Positions 1 through 10,915 are shown, counted from the first letter of the stretch. The stretch: DNA of 64,000 nucleotides from CAVSRC01 sp963762605 (GCA_963762605.1 CAVXLJ010000003.1:124001-188000), one strand, 5' to 3'. Notes: generated from the sequence alone by a model not told the origin. Translations and numbers: made by a program.

Positions 1-1283
<1,283 letters not shown>

Positions 1284-1284
<1 letters not shown>

Positions 1285-1865
1285 CAGCCGACCTCTTTCA
1301 TGGCAAGTTTGAGCGAATTGAGTTTGGTCTTGAGCGAGCCGTCTATCATGCGGCTGCCGACCTTGACGATGAGCCCGCCGATCAGCGCCGGATCGACCGC
1401 GGTGTTGAGCGCGACGTCCTTGCCGATCGAGGCTTTGAGCGCTTCCTTGAGCGCGGCAACATGGCGCTCGCTGAGCGGCTCGGCGCTGACCACTTCCGCC
1501 GCGACCTCGCCGCGACGGGCGGCCATCAGCTTGCGGAAGGCGGCGATGACGTCCGGCATGGCGAAGAGCCGGCGGTTGCCGGCAACCACGCGGATGAAAT
1601 TGCCGGTGAGTGCGCCGATCTCGGCCTTGTCGAGAACCGCGCCCACGGCGCGCGCCTGCTCGTCGGCGGCGAAGACCGGGCTTCTGACCAGGCGCGCCAG
1701 ATCGGCGCTGTCGGCAATCATGGCGGCGAAGCGGTCGAGATCAGCCTCGACCGCCGGCAAGGAATTGGCCTCATCCGCCAGTTCGAAAAGGGCGTTGGCG
1801 TAGCGTCCCGCTACGGTCGCGATGGAAGTCTTGCTGCCGGCCACCTGGTCCCTGTTCCCCGACAC
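1284..1865 (-). CDS. atpH: F1F0 ATP synthase subunit delta
   Basis: Delta subunit (OSCP homologue) that joins the F1 head to the peripheral stalk. The 193-residue protein has the family's N-terminal GRYANALFELADE stretch, a six-helix N domain, and the C-terminal IGGLIVKVGSRMIDGSLKTK signature close to the end. The longest frame starts at a GTG (1865); a second GTG seven codons in (1844), just before AGSKTSIATVAGRYA, fits the usual alphaproteobacterial N-terminus equally well. It is the first gene of the operon and overlaps atpA by one base. Confidence 0.96.
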
Positions 1866-2178
1866 GACGGGCCTAGTCCGGTCGAGCCCGGCGCGTCTCT
1901 TTATAAGGCCCTGAACGGATTATCTTTCGGGGAAGGCCTGCTCCCAGTACCAGCCCCAACCCCCGGAATTGCCGGTCGGATTACCATAGGCTCTACCGCA
2001 GGGCAATATCGCGGATTCGCCGCTTTCCGCAGGCCAAACGCGATCGGTCGCGGGCGATTGCCGGGCCCCGCCCGCAGTCCTGCAATTAACCCGGAATTTA
2101 CCATAATCGCGCACGCTGAAGTCGCATCCGAGCCGCGTTGCGTGCAGGCCCGACTGCATATGGCAGGGAGCCTGCGAC
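1866..2178. promoter_or_regulatory. Divergent intergenic region between atpH and an outer-membrane protein gene
   Basis: A 313-bp gap between two divergently transcribed genes, so it should hold the ATP synthase operon promoter (minus strand) and the promoter of the beta-barrel gene (plus strand). It is less GC-rich than its surroundings around 2090-2130. I see no convincing -35/-10 pair and no RNA gene. An AGGGAG sequence (2163-2168) serves as ribosome binding site for the gene starting at 2179. Confidence 0.5.
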
Positions 2179-3150
2179 ATGCCTGATTTCCGTGCACCCC
2201 GACACCGGACGCGCACCCGCGCTCTGGCGATGTTCGTGTTTGGCAGCCTCGCCGCATGGCTGTGTGTCGGGCCGGCCGCCGCCGACGACACCGACTGGGG
2301 CTGGCTCGACGGCGTCTACAGCGGCGAAATCGGCACCCGTCTCTGGTACGGCATGGGCGACACCGGCAAGAACCTCTACGGCACCGACGGCAAGACCCTC
2401 TATTCGCGCCTGACCTACAAGGGGCTGACCGGAGCCTCCGGCGAAGTCTTCGGCCAGATCAACGAACGCAACTATTTCGTCAAGGGCATTGCCGGTATCG
2501 GCGCACTCATGCGCGGCACCCTCCAGGACGAGGACTTCCCGCCGGGCATCTCGCCCTATTCAAGCACCGACAGCAGCCTGCATCCCGGCGGAATCGGCTA
2601 CATCACCATCGACGGCGGCGGCTATTTCAAGGAAACCCCGAACGCCCGCTTCGGCGTGTTTGCCGGCTACAGCTACCTGAATCAGACGGTCAACGCCTAT
2701 GGCTGCACCCAGACGGCGACCAATACTTCGGTATGCGCGGGCGGCATCCCGGACTCGACGCGGGTCATCACCCAGGCCAACAACTGGAACGCGCTGCGCC
2801 TCGGCGTCAACGGTGAGATAACGTTCGCCAAGGGCTGGCGCCTCAAGGGCGAGGCCGCCGTGCTGCCCTTCGTCATGCTCACCGGCACCGACTATCACTG
2901 GCTGCGTATTCCTTCCGACTTCAGCGGCGGCATTCCCGAAGACGGCACCGGCTGGGGCTACCAGCTCGAGGCGACCCTCGACTACACGCTCGCCAACCAC
3001 CTCACTGCCGGCATCGGCGCCCGCTACTGGCACATGCAGACCAGCGGTCACTCCCACTTCGAGGACGTCACCACGAGCGGCGGGCCGCAGCGGGTCGACT
3101 GGAAGACCGACTATTTCGGCCTCACCGCCCACGCCGCCTGGCAATACTAG
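2179..3150 (+). CDS. Outer-membrane beta-barrel protein, function unknown
   Basis: A 323-residue protein with a Sec signal peptide (hydrophobic run about residues 17-33, likely cleaved after GPAAA) and then alternating strands rich in Tyr, Trp, Phe and Gly. The C-terminus HAAWQY ends in an aromatic residue, the usual outer-membrane insertion signal. Repeated acidic-aromatic strands (GTRLWYG, YSRLTYKG, YQLEATLDYTL, GIGARYWHMQT) resemble omptin-like or generic porin-type barrels, but the omptin catalytic residues could not be assigned. ATG 2179 has a good AGGGAG site eight bases upstream. Convergent with priA, seven bases apart. Confidence 0.8.
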   Translation: MPDFRAPRHRTRTRALAMFVFGSLAAWLCVGPAAADDTDWGWLDGVYSGEIGTRLWYGMGDTGKNLYGTDGKTLYSRLTYKGLTGASGEVFGQINERNYFVKGIAGIGALMRGTLQDEDFPPGISPYSSTDSSLHPGGIGYITIDGGGYFKETPNARFGVFAGYSYLNQTVNAYGCTQTATNTSVCAGGIPDSTRVITQANNWNALRLGVNGEITFAKGWRLKGEAAVLPFVMLTGTDYHWLRIPSDFSGGIPEDGTGWGYQLEATLDYTLANHLTAGIGARYWHMQTSGHSHFEDVTTSGGPQRVDWKTDYFGLTAHAAWQY

Positions 3151-3157
3151 GTTTCGC

Positions 3158-5347
3158 TCACAGGAAGCTCTGCGGGTCGATGTCGACCTGAACGCGTAGC
3201 GAGGCGCGGGGCCTGGGCGCAGCCGCCAGCCATTGGCGGATATAGGCCTGGATATTGGCGCTGCGCGGTGCCTGCACCAGCAGCCGCCAGCGATGGCGGC
3301 CACGCACCACCGCCAGCGGCGCTTCCGCCGGACCGAGCACGCTCACCGCCGGGTCCGCCGGCGCGGCGCGGCGGAAGGCCGCCGCATAGCCCTGGGCCTC
3401 CGCCCGCTCCACCCCTGAGACGACGATCGCCGCCAGCCGGCCGAAGGGTGGCAGCTGGGCAGCCCGGCGCTCGGCGATCTCCTTCTCGTAGAAGGCTTCC
3501 CGGTCGCCCGAGACGATGGCGCGGATGACCGGATGATCCGGGGCATAGGTCTGTAAGAGCGCCCGGCTGGCGCCGCCCATACGCCCCGCCCGGCCGGTCA
3601 CCTGGCTCAGGAGCTGGAAGGTGCGCTCGGCGGCGCGCAGATCGCCATGGGCGAGGCCGAGATCGGCATCGACCACGCCGACCAGCTTGAGGAAGGGGAA
3701 GTTGTGCCCCTTGGCGACGAGCTGGGTGCCGATGATCACATCGACCTCGCCCTTGGCGATCGACGACAGCTCAAGCCGCATGCGGTCGATACCGCCGGCA
3801 AGATCGCTGGACAGGACGATCAAGCGCGCCTCGGGAAAGCGCGTCGCCACCTCCTCCGCCAGCCGCTCGACGCCGGGGCCGATGGGCACCAGGCTTTCGG
3901 TGTCGCCACAGGCGGGGCACGCCTCCGGCCGCTTCTCCGCGTGGCCGCAATGGTGGCAGAGCAGCACGCCGCGGAAGCGGTGCTCGACCAGCCAGGTCGA
4001 GCAGTTGGGGCACTGGAAGCGGTGGCCGCAGGTGCGGCACAGCGTCAGCGGCGCGTAGCCGCGCCGGTTGAGGAAGAGCAGCGCCTGCTCGTTCTGTTCC
4101 AGCGCCTCGCCGACCGCCGCAACCAGCGACGGCGACAGGAAACGCCCTTTCTCCGGCTGGTCGTGACGCATGTCGATGGCTTCGACCTCCGGCAACGCCG
4201 CCTCCCTGTAGCGATCGGAAAGCACGATGCGCGTGTAGCGCCCGGCATCGGCATTGACGCGCGACTCGATCGACGGCGTCGCCGAGGAGAGCACCACCGG
4301 GAAGCCGGCCAGATGGCCACGCACCACGGCCATGTCGCGCGCCGAATAGAAGGCGCGCTCCTCCTGCTTGTAGGCAAGGTCGTGCTCCTCATCGACGACG
4401 ATGAGACCCAGATCGGCGAAGGGCAGGAACAGGGCCGAGCGCGCCCCCACCACCACCTGCAGCGAACCATCGGCAACCCCGCGCCACACCCGCTCGCGGG
4501 CGCGCGGCGCCACGTCCGAGTGCCACTCGGCCGGGCGCGTTCCGAAGCGCAGGCCGAAGCGTTCGAGGAATTCGGCGGTGAGCGAGATCTCCGGCAGCAG
4601 GATGAGCACCTGCCGGCCGGCCTTCACCGCCGCCGCCACCGCCTCGAAATAGACTTCCGTCTTGCCCGAGCCGGTCACCCCGTCGAGAAGGGTGACCGAA
4701 TAGCCACCCGCACCCACCATCTTGCGCAAATGGTCGGCCGCGGCCGTCTGTTCGGCGGAGAGCTCCGGCGCGCCATAGTCCGGATCGGGCGGCAGCGCCA
4801 CGGGTCGCGCCGGCATCATCACGGTTTCCAGCGTTCCCGCGTCCACCAGCCCCTGCACAACGCCCGGACTGACGCCCGCCGCCGCGGCCAGGCCACTTTT
4901 GGTCCATGCGGGATGGGGGCCGGTTTCGTCGGCGGTCTCGGCGAGCATGGCCAGCACGCGCGCACGCGCCGCCGTCATCCGCTCCGGCGGCGGACCGGAA
5001 AGCCGCACCCCGGGCACCGGCGCCTCGGGCTCCAGCGCACCGGGCGCTCTCAGCACCATGCGCAGGACCATGCCGCGCTGGGTCAGCGTGTAATCGGCCA
5101 CCCAGTCGACGAAACGCCGGATTTCCGGGGTGAGCGGCGGCGCGTCGCAGGTGCCGTTGATCGGCCGCAGGCGATTATGGCCGACGCTTGCGTCGGGCGG
5201 GTCGTCCCACACGACGCCCACGACGTCGCGGGTGCCGAGCGGCACGCTGACGATATCCCCGGCTTGGCAGGTCGCCGGCGCGCGATAGGTATAGGGAGCG
5301 GCCACGGCCACCGGCACCAGCACTGAAACGATCGATTCGCCGGCCAC
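3158..5347 (-). CDS. priA: Primosomal protein N' (replication restart helicase PriA)
   Basis: Superfamily 2 DNA helicase that recognises stalled or repaired forks and reloads the replicative helicase. The 729-residue protein has the N-terminal DNA-binding domain (residues 1-110), Walker A GVTGSGKT (223-230), the DEEH box (319-322) and two zinc-binding clusters with eight cysteines at about 437, 440, 446, 449, 464, 467, 477 and 480, followed by helicase motifs V-VI (QVTGRAGR). All expected catalytic and zinc residues are present. The start is a GTG at 5347; the N-terminal VSVLVPVAVAAPYTYRAP matches the family. Alphaproteobacteria commonly carry priA near the atp operon and transaldolase, as here. 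Confidence 0.96.
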   Translation of the reverse strand: MAGESIVSVLVPVAVAAPYTYRAPATCQAGDIVSVPLGTRDVVGVVWDDPPDASVGHNRLRPINGTCDAPPLTPEIRRFVDWVADYTLTQRGMVLRMVLRAPGALEPEAPVPGVRLSGPPPERMTAARARVLAMLAETADETGPHPAWTKSGLAAAAGVSPGVVQGLVDAGTLETVMMPARPVALPPDPDYGAPELSAEQTAAADHLRKMVGAGGYSVTLLDGVTGSGKTEVYFEAVAAAVKAGRQVLILLPEISLTAEFLERFGLRFGTRPAEWHSDVAPRARERVWRGVADGSLQVVVGARSALFLPFADLGLIVVDEEHDLAYKQEERAFYSARDMAVVRGHLAGFPVVLSSATPSIESRVNADAGRYTRIVLSDRYREAALPEVEAIDMRHDQPEKGRFLSPSLVAAVGEALEQNEQALLFLNRRGYAPLTLCRTCGHRFQCPNCSTWLVEHRFRGVLLCHHCGHAEKRPEACPACGDTESLVPIGPGVERLAEEVATRFPEARLIVLSSDLAGGIDRMRLELSSIAKGEVDVIIGTQLVAKGHNFPFLKLVGVVDADLGLAHGDLRAAERTFQLLSQVTGRAGRMGGASRALLQTYAPDHPVIRAIVSGDREAFYEKEIAERRAAQLPPFGRLAAIVVSGVERAEAQGYAAAFRRAAPADPAVSVLGPAEAPLAVVRGRHRWRLLVQAPRSANIQAYIRQWLAAAPRPRASLRVQVDIDPQSFL

Positions 5348-5484
5348 GACTTCGCGAATTCTCCTGGCTGGTTCGCGTGCAACGGGCTGACGATGGCGCC
5401 GGTTTCGGCTAAAGGAAAGGCCGACAAACCGGCCGCTTGCATTTCCGGCGATGGCCGCCTGCCCGAATCTTCAGGAGGAATGCC

Positions 5485-6141
5485 ATGAAGTTCTTCGTCG
5501 ATACTGCCGATGTGGCCGAAATCCGCGAACTCGCCGCTACCGGCCTGCTCGACGGCGTCACCACCAATCCCACCCTGATCGGTAAGGCGGGGCGTCCGAT
5601 CAAGCAGGTGATCGCCGAGATCTGCGAGGCGGTTCCCGGCCCGGTCTCAGCCGAGGTCGCCGCCACCGATTTCGACGGCATGATGGCCGAAGCCGCCGTT
5701 CTCTCGGCCATCGCCAAGAACGTCACCATCAAGGTGCCGCTCACCTGGGACGGGCTCAAGGCGTGCAAGGCGCTCTCCTCCAAGGGCACAATGGTCAACG
5801 TGACACTGTGCTTTTCGGCCAATCAGGCGCTGCTTGCCGCCAAGGCAGGCGCGAGCTTCATCTCGCCTTTTGCCGGCCGGCTCGACGACATCGGCTTCGA
5901 CGGCATGGAGGTGATCCGCGAGATCCGCGTGATCTACGACAACTTCGACAAGCTCAAGACCGAGATTCTCGCCGCCTCCATCCGCACGCCATTGCACGTC
6001 AAGCAGGCGGCGATGGCCGGCGCCGACGTCGCAACCATTCCGCCGGCGGTGCTCAAGAACCTCGCCAAGCACCCGCTGACCGACAAGGGGCTGGAGAGCT
6101 TCCTCGCCGACTGGAAGAAGACCGGCCAGACCATCGTGTGA
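5485..6141 (+). CDS. fsa: Transaldolase / fructose-6-phosphate aldolase (TalC family)
   Basis: A 218-residue class I aldolase of the short transaldolase family, which moves a dihydroxyacetone unit between sugar phosphates in the pentose phosphate pathway. It has MKFFVDTADVAEIRELA at the N-terminus, GVTTNPTLI, the Schiff-base lysine in NVTIKVPLT (Lys83) and SPFAGRLDDIG. The start at 5485 is set by a near-perfect AGGAGG (5473-5478) six bases upstream; the longer frame from 5437 is rejected. Sequence alone does not separate true transaldolase from fructose-6-phosphate aldolase. Confidence 0.93.
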   Translation: MKFFVDTADVAEIRELAATGLLDGVTTNPTLIGKAGRPIKQVIAEICEAVPGPVSAEVAATDFDGMMAEAAVLSAIAKNVTIKVPLTWDGLKACKALSSKGTMVNVTLCFSANQALLAAKAGASFISPFAGRLDDIGFDGMEVIREIRVIYDNFDKLKTEILAASIRTPLHVKQAAMAGADVATIPPAVLKNLAKHPLTDKGLESFLADWKKTGQTIV

Positions 6142-6146
6142 CCCGA

Positions 6147-6164
6147 GCGGGCCGTGGTGCCCGC
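6147..6164 (+). terminator. Candidate hairpin after the transaldolase gene
   Basis: A six-base-pair GCGGGC/GCCCGC stem with a six-base loop begins five bases after the stop codon of the transaldolase gene. No T-run follows, so it may be a weak or Rho-assisted terminator. Confidence 0.35.
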
Positions 6165-6377
6165 CTCCGGGTGGGCAACCGATAGTTGCGTGCCAGCGCG
6201 ATCGTATCGCAAGTGGCGGCGATGACGGGGTCCGCATTTTGGTGGGCACGATATGCTTCATCGTCCCCGCGTGCCGGAAGCGCCGGGTCATGACCCTTTC
6301 AAAGGCCGCGCCCCGAGAGGCGCCTCTGCGGCGACACGCGGCGTGAAAAGTTAATCTTCGTTCGCGCCACCCTGTCA

Positions 6378-6406
6378 TTGACTGGACACATTACGGCACC
6401 AAATTA
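6378..6406 (+). promoter_or_regulatory. Candidate sigma70-type promoter for the DUF427 gene
   Basis: TTGACT at 6378-6383, a 17-base spacer, and AAATTA at 6401-6406 lie 54 bases ahead of the ATG at 6460. The stretch is distinctly AT-rich against a GC-rich background. The rest of the gap 6165-6377 shows no gene. Judged by eye only. Confidence 0.4.
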
Positions 6407-6459
6407 ACAAACAGACGACTTCGTCTCATCGGGGCGATCCGCTGGTGGAGGGCCAACTG

Positions 6460-6897
6460 ATGGACAGACTGGTCAAGATTCCCGGCGCGGGCCATCCGAT
6501 CACCATCGCGCCGAATCCGAACCGGGTGATCGTCACGATCGCAGGCAAGGTGATTGCCGACACGACGCGCGCGCTGACCTTCAGCGAGGCGTTCTACCTG
6601 CCGGTCTTCTACATTCCGCGCAAGGACATCGACATGGCGCTGCTCACGCGCAGCGACCACGCCACCTATTGCCCCTACAAGGGCGACTGCGCCTATTACA
6701 GCATCCCCGTCGGCGGCCGGCGCTCGTTGAATGCGGCGTGGACCTATGAAGCGCCGTACACGGCGGTCGGCGTCATCCGGGACCACCTCGCCTTCTATCC
6801 CGATCGCGTCGATTCAATCGTGGAGTGGCCGGTCGAGTGGGGCCTACCCCTGCCAGGGCATGATCTTGCGCTCGGCCCAATGCAGCACGCCGGTTAG
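6460..6897 (+). CDS. DUF427 domain protein
   Basis: A 145-residue cytoplasmic protein with the DUF427 core: GKVIADTTRAL, the conserved HATYCPYKGDCAYYSI stretch (around residues 67-82), AAWTYEAPYTAV and HLAFYPDRVD near the end. The family's biochemical function is not established. ATG 6460 is preferred over the in-frame GTG at 6445 because GTGGAGG (6445-6451) then becomes its ribosome binding site with eight bases spacing. The 3' end overlaps the convergent ABC permease gene by 54 bases. Confidence 0.85.
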   Translation: MDRLVKIPGAGHPITIAPNPNRVIVTIAGKVIADTTRALTFSEAFYLPVFYIPRKDIDMALLTRSDHATYCPYKGDCAYYSIPVGGRRSLNAAWTYEAPYTAVGVIRDHLAFYPDRVDSIVEWPVEWGLPLPGHDLALGPMQHAG

Positions 6898-7890
6898 GAG
6901 CACGCCGAGCACCATGACGATGAAGAGGCCCGCATACATCTTCTCGGGGATGAGGACCTCCCAGTAGTAGTAGGTCATGAAGCCGACGCCCTGCTTGGCG
7001 CGCAGGAACTCGACCGCGATGATGACCACCAGCGCCGTGCCGAGCGCCAGGCGGAGGCCGGCGAAGATGATCGGCAGCGCCGCCGGCAGAATGACGTGCC
7101 ACAACAGCTTGAAGCCGCGCGCGCCGTAATTGCGCCCGGCCTGGATGAACACCGGATCGATGTCGCGCACGCCGGCCATGGTGTTGATCGCCACCAGGAA
7201 GAACACCGAGATCGCCACCACGGCGATCTTAGGCCCCTCGCCGAAGGGATCGGCGAACATCAGCATGACCAGCGGGAAGATGGCGATCTTGGGCAGCACG
7301 TAGACCGCCGATAGCGTGGTGTCGAGCATCAGCCGGATGGTCTGGTTGATGCCCATAAGGACGCCGAGCAGCAGGCCCGGAATGGCGCCCAACACGAAGC
7401 CGATGGCGACGCGGGCGAGCGTGATCCATACGTGGCTTTCGGTGAACAGGCCCCAGACCGCTGGCAGACCGCCCTGCTGCCAGGCTTCGGGGATCAGCCA
7501 AGGCCGGCCGAACAGGCTGGTGTGGTTGAACTTGTCGTAGCTGATGGTGAGGTCCCACAGCGCCCTGGCGATGTGGGTGGGCGGCGGAAACCATACGGGC
7601 GAGAGGATGCCGGCATCGACGATGAGCTGCCAGGCGACCAGACCCAGCACCGGGAAGCCAAAGGCCAGCGTGCGCTCGTAGAGGCGGCGGCGGACCGGCG
7701 GCACCATGCGCCCGATGCGCTCCGCGATCATCACGACCAGCGCGAAATCACCGGCAAGGCCGAACCACCAGAAGCGCCACCACGCCCCGGTGGCGGCGAA
7801 GACGGCATTCCACACCAGGAATCCGGCGACGAGCGCCACCACGCCGGGCCACAGATTCGGCCGGCCCGGCCCGCCTCGCGTCGCGGTCAT
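6844..7890 (-). CDS. NitT/TauT-family ABC transporter permease
   Basis: Inner-membrane permease of an importer for nitrate, sulfonate, taurine or thiamine-precursor-like ligands. The 348-residue protein is longer than the usual 250-280 because of an N-terminal extension with two extra membrane segments (about residues 12-55). The BPD_transp_1 core has the EAA loop (FIQAGRNYGARGFKLLWHVI cut here at 20 residues) and ends KIMPWQG. Its ATG overlaps the ATPase stop by four bases (ATGA), and the three genes form one operon: binding protein, ATPase, permease. The ligand cannot be read from sequence. Confidence 0.92.
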   Translation of the reverse strand: MTATRGGPGRPNLWPGVVALVAGFLVWNAVFAATGAWWRFWWFGLAGDFALVVMIAERIGRMVPPVRRRLYERTLAFGFPVLGLVAWQLIVDAGILSPVWFPPPTHIARALWDLTISYDKFNHTSLFGRPWLIPEAWQQGGLPAVWGLFTESHVWITLARVAIGFVLGAIPGLLLGVLMGINQTIRLMLDTTLSAVYVLPKIAIFPLVMLMFADPFGEGPKIAVVAISVFFLVAINTMAGVRDIDPVFIQAGRNYGARGFKLLWHVILPAALPIIFAGLRLALGTALVVIIAVEFLRAKQGVGFMTYYYWEVLIPEKMYAGLFIVMVLGVLLTGVLHWAERKIMPWQG

Positions 7891-8690
7891 GCCTGCTCCT
7901 CCATGGCACGCGCCACTTCCTTGGACAGGCGATGCCAGATCTCGCCGCGGAGCTCGGCAAAGGCTGGCGTGTTGAGCGTGTCGGTATTGCGCGGACGCGG
8001 AATGTCGACGGAAAAATCCGCCAGGTTGCGGCCGGGATGGGCGGTCATCAGGATCACCCGGTCGCCAAGCAGCACCGCCTCGTCGATCGAGTGAGTGATG
8101 TAGACCACGGTCTTGCGCGTCTCCTCCCAGATGCGCAGCAGCTCCTCCTGCAGGACGATGCGCGTCTGCGCGTCGAGCGCGCCGAGCGGCTCGTCCATCA
8201 ACAGCACCTCCGGATCGTTGGCCAGCGCTCGCACGATCGACACCCGCTGCTTCATGCCGCCGGAAATCTGGTGCGGGTAGTAGCCGGAGAATTTCCGGAG
8301 GCCCACGCGCTCCAGCCAGCGGGAAGCGACCGCCAGCCGCTCCGCCTTGCCGACCCCGCGCATCTCCAGCCCGAAGGCGACGTTATCGATCACTGTCTTC
8401 CACGGGAAGATCGCGTATTCCTGGAAGACGACGCTGTTGAGCGGCTTTGCCGGATCGGCGCCGGGACGAATTTCAAGCCGGCCTGAGGTGTGATGGTCAA
8501 GCCCGGCGAGCATCCTGAGATAAGTGGACTTGCCGCAGCCGGACGGGCCGACGATGGCCACAAACTCGCCTTCGGCGACGTCGAGGTCGAAATCGACAAG
8601 CGCCGTCATCGGCCCGCTTGGCGTTTCATAGACCTTGCCGACGGCGCGCGAGACGATCTTCGGCTCTGGCGCGGTTGCGGTCGGCGTCAT
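7887..8690 (-). CDS. NitT/TauT-family ABC transporter ATP-binding protein
   Basis: A 267-residue cytoplasmic ATPase that powers the neighbouring permease. Walker A GPSGCGKST (about residues 48-56), Q-loop VFQEYAIFPW, signature QISGGMKQR, Walker B VLLMDEPLGALD and switch THSID are all intact. The AIFPW context after the Q-loop and the overall length are typical of the SsuB/TauB/NrtD group. It overlaps the permease gene by four bases and lies 57 bases downstream of the binding-protein gene. Confidence 0.94.
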   Translation of the reverse strand: MTPTATAPEPKIVSRAVGKVYETPSGPMTALVDFDLDVAEGEFVAIVGPSGCGKSTYLRMLAGLDHHTSGRLEIRPGADPAKPLNSVVFQEYAIFPWKTVIDNVAFGLEMRGVGKAERLAVASRWLERVGLRKFSGYYPHQISGGMKQRVSIVRALANDPEVLLMDEPLGALDAQTRIVLQEELLRIWEETRKTVVYITHSIDEAVLLGDRVILMTAHPGRNLADFSVDIPRPRNTDTLNTPAFAELRGEIWHRLSKEVARAMEEQA

Positions 8691-8747
8691 GGGTGGGACT
8701 CGGGCAAAAGTGCCGGCGGGAGAGCGAGCCCCCGCCGGCCGCGGGGA

Positions 8748-9797
8748 CTACTTGGCGGGACCGAGGACGTCGAGCGCCTGCTTGACGAAGCTGTCGTCGA
8801 CCACCTTGGACATATCGACCGGCGTTGTGTAGTCGGTGCGCCCGTTCTCGCGGTGGACGCGTTCGACATCGGCCAGGCCATCGACCGGAATCGCCATGTT
8901 CGGGTCATAGACCACCGGCTGGCCCTTGCGCAGCGCCGCCTCGGTCGAGTTGGTGTAGGTGAGATAGGCGTCGATATTCGCCTGCGACAGGTAGTCGGCG
9001 CCCTGCATCATGCGAGCGGCTTCGGTCAGCGCCAACACGAAGCGCTGCGCCACTTGCGGCCGCTCCGTGACGAACTTGCCGGAGCCGACGAAGGCAACGG
9101 TCATCAGGCCGGGCGTGAGATCCCCGGCAAGTTCGACGCCATTGCCGCTCTCGATCACCTGGTCAGCATAGGGGGAGCCCAGAATCGCCGCGTCGATCGA
9201 GCCGTTGTCGAAGGCCGGCGGCATGTCGGCATTGCCGAGATTGATCGCCTGCACGTCGCGGATGGTGAGCTTGGCGCGCTCCAGCGCCTTGGCGAGCAGA
9301 TATTCGCCGCCGCTGCCCGGTCCGCCGGCGACCGCCACCCGCATGCCCTTGAGGTCGGCGATGTCCTTGACCTTGCCGCTATCCTTCAGCGCCTTGCGCA
9401 CCACCAGCTTGGTCGGGCTGTTCTCGAAGGGCTCGAGCGCACCGGGCGCGATGATGCGGATGTCCATGCCGCGGTTCCAGCCGTTCCACAGCGAAGTGAC
9501 GATGGCGATGCCGCCGACATCGATGGTCCCCTGGGTGAGGAAGGCGATGGCCTCGGTGCCCGACTTCACCCGCTCGATATCGACGTCGAGGCCGTATTTC
9601 TTGAACAGCCCGCGATTGGCCGCGACATAGAGGGTCGCGAACTTCATGATCGGCACATAGGCGACCTTCACCTTCTGCGGCGGATCGAGCGGCGCCGGTG
9701 CGTCCGCCGCAAAGGCCAGCGCCCCGAAAGCCAGCGTGATGAGTGTTGCCGCCGCGGCCCGGGCGGCAAGACCGCGCCGTGTGATGCGTGTCGCCAT
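8748..9797 (-). CDS. NitT/TauT-family ABC transporter substrate-binding protein
   Basis: A 349-residue periplasmic binding protein. It starts MATRITRRGLAARAA and has a hydrophobic run ending in AFAADAPAP, a signal peptide with possible twin-arginine character. The mature part has the NMT1/SsuA-like YVPIMKFATLYVAANRGLFK opening, GTEAIAFLTQGTIDVGG, and KGMRVAVAGGPGSGGEYLL. First gene of the three-gene importer operon, divergent from xerC across about 160 bases, which should contain both promoters. The ligand is not predictable; no nearby enzyme genes hint at it. Confidence 0.92.
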   Translation of the reverse strand: MATRITRRGLAARAAAATLITLAFGALAFAADAPAPLDPPQKVKVAYVPIMKFATLYVAANRGLFKKYGLDVDIERVKSGTEAIAFLTQGTIDVGGIAIVTSLWNGWNRGMDIRIIAPGALEPFENSPTKLVVRKALKDSGKVKDIADLKGMRVAVAGGPGSGGEYLLAKALERAKLTIRDVQAINLGNADMPPAFDNGSIDAAILGSPYADQVIESGNGVELAGDLTPGLMTVAFVGSGKFVTERPQVAQRFVLALTEAARMMQGADYLSQANIDAYLTYTNSTEAALRKGQPVVYDPNMAIPVDGLADVERVHRENGRTDYTTPVDMSKVVDDSFVKQALDVLGPAK

Positions 9798-9958
9798 GAT
9801 GTCCTCCCTCTGGATCAGCTCTTTTTGTCTGGAGTTGGCTTGCTCGGAGTTGGCCTACTATGGGCCGGGCCGGCGGGTGGAGGCAAAGCCAAATTGCCGC
9901 GTTGCGGCCGGCACCCGCATTTACCCGCCCTTCACTCGCGGTGGGCCTACACTCCGCC

Positions 9959-10915
9959 ATGGCGCGAATCGCCCTCTCCGACGGCCCCCTCATCATCGCC
10001 ACGCCCGGCCTTGCCAAGGCTGTGAAGCGCTGGCGCCGGCATCTTTCAAGCGAGCGCCGGCTCGCCGACAAGACGGTCGCCGCCTATTCGCGCGACGTCA
10101 CCCAGTTCCTGCGTTTCCTCACCGGCCATCTCGGCAACCCGCCGACGCTCTCCGACATGGGGGCGCTGGCCACCGGCGATATCCGCGCCTTCATGGCCCA
10201 GCGGCGGAACGAGGGCGCCGGCTCGCGCACGCTGGCGCGCGGCATCGCCGGCATCCGCTCGCTGGTCTCCTTTCTCGAACGCGACGGCCACGCCAATGGC
10301 GCGGCGCTGCGCGCCATCCGCCCGCCACGCGCCAAGCGCACTTTGCCGAAGCCGCTCACCGCAGATGCCGCCCGCGAGACGATCGCGGTCGAGAACGCGC
10401 TCGACCAGGAGCCTTGGATCGCCGCGCGCAACGCCGCCATTCTGGCGCTGCTCTACGGCTCCGGCCTGCGCATCTCCGAAGCGCTGGCGGTCAAGCGCGG
10501 CGAGGCACCGCTGCGGGTGAACGACGCGCTGCGCGTGCGCGGCAAGGGCAACAAGGAGCGCATCGTTCCGGTCCTGCCGGTGGTGAGTGCGGCGATTGCC
10601 GGCTATCTCCGCCAGTGCCCCTACCGGGTGGGCCATGACGGGCCGCTCTTCGTCGGCGCCCGCGGCGGGCCGCTCAATCCGCGCATCGTGCAGCGGGCGA
10701 TGGAGAAGCTGCGCGGCGCGCTCGGCCTGCCGCCGACGGCAACGCCCCATGCGCTGCGCCACTCCTTCGCCACCCATCTGCTGGCCAATGGCGGCGATCT
10801 CCGCGCCATCCAGGAACTGCTCGGCCATGCCAGCCTGTCGACCACCCAGATCTATACCGGCGTCGACAGCGAAAGGCTGATGGCCGTCTACGAGAAGGCC
10901 CACCCGCGCGCGTGA
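9959..10915 (+). CDS. xerC: Tyrosine recombinase XerC
   Basis: Site-specific recombinase that resolves chromosome dimers at dif with XerD. The 318-residue protein has the SAM-like N-terminal core-binding domain (residues 15-115) and a complete catalytic domain: Arg171 in GSGLRISEA, Lys196 in GKGNKE, His264 and Arg267 in HALRHSF, His290 in LLGHASLSTTQ, and nucleophile Tyr299. The ATG at 9959 gives the usual family length; an in-frame upstream start at 9860 would add 33 arginine- and proline-rich residues and is less likely. No phage genes adjoin it, so a housekeeping role is favoured over an integrase. Confidence 0.92.
   Translation: MARIALSDGPLIIATPGLAKAVKRWRRHLSSERRLADKTVAAYSRDVTQFLRFLTGHLGNPPTLSDMGALATGDIRAFMAQRRNEGAGSRTLARGIAGIRSLVSFLERDGHANGAALRAIRPPRAKRTLPKPLTADAARETIAVENALDQEPWIAARNAAILALLYGSGLRISEALAVKRGEAPLRVNDALRVRGKGNKERIVPVLPVVSAAIAGYLRQCPYRVGHDGPLFVGARGGPLNPRIVQRAMEKLRGALGLPPTATPHALRHSFATHLLANGGDLRAIQELLGHASLSTTQIYTGVDSERLMAVYEKAHPRA

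Noticed and set aside
9860..9958. Extended N-terminus of XerC
   Set aside because: The added 33 residues are Arg/Pro-rich and absent from the family's normal length; the ATG at 9959 gives a standard protein.
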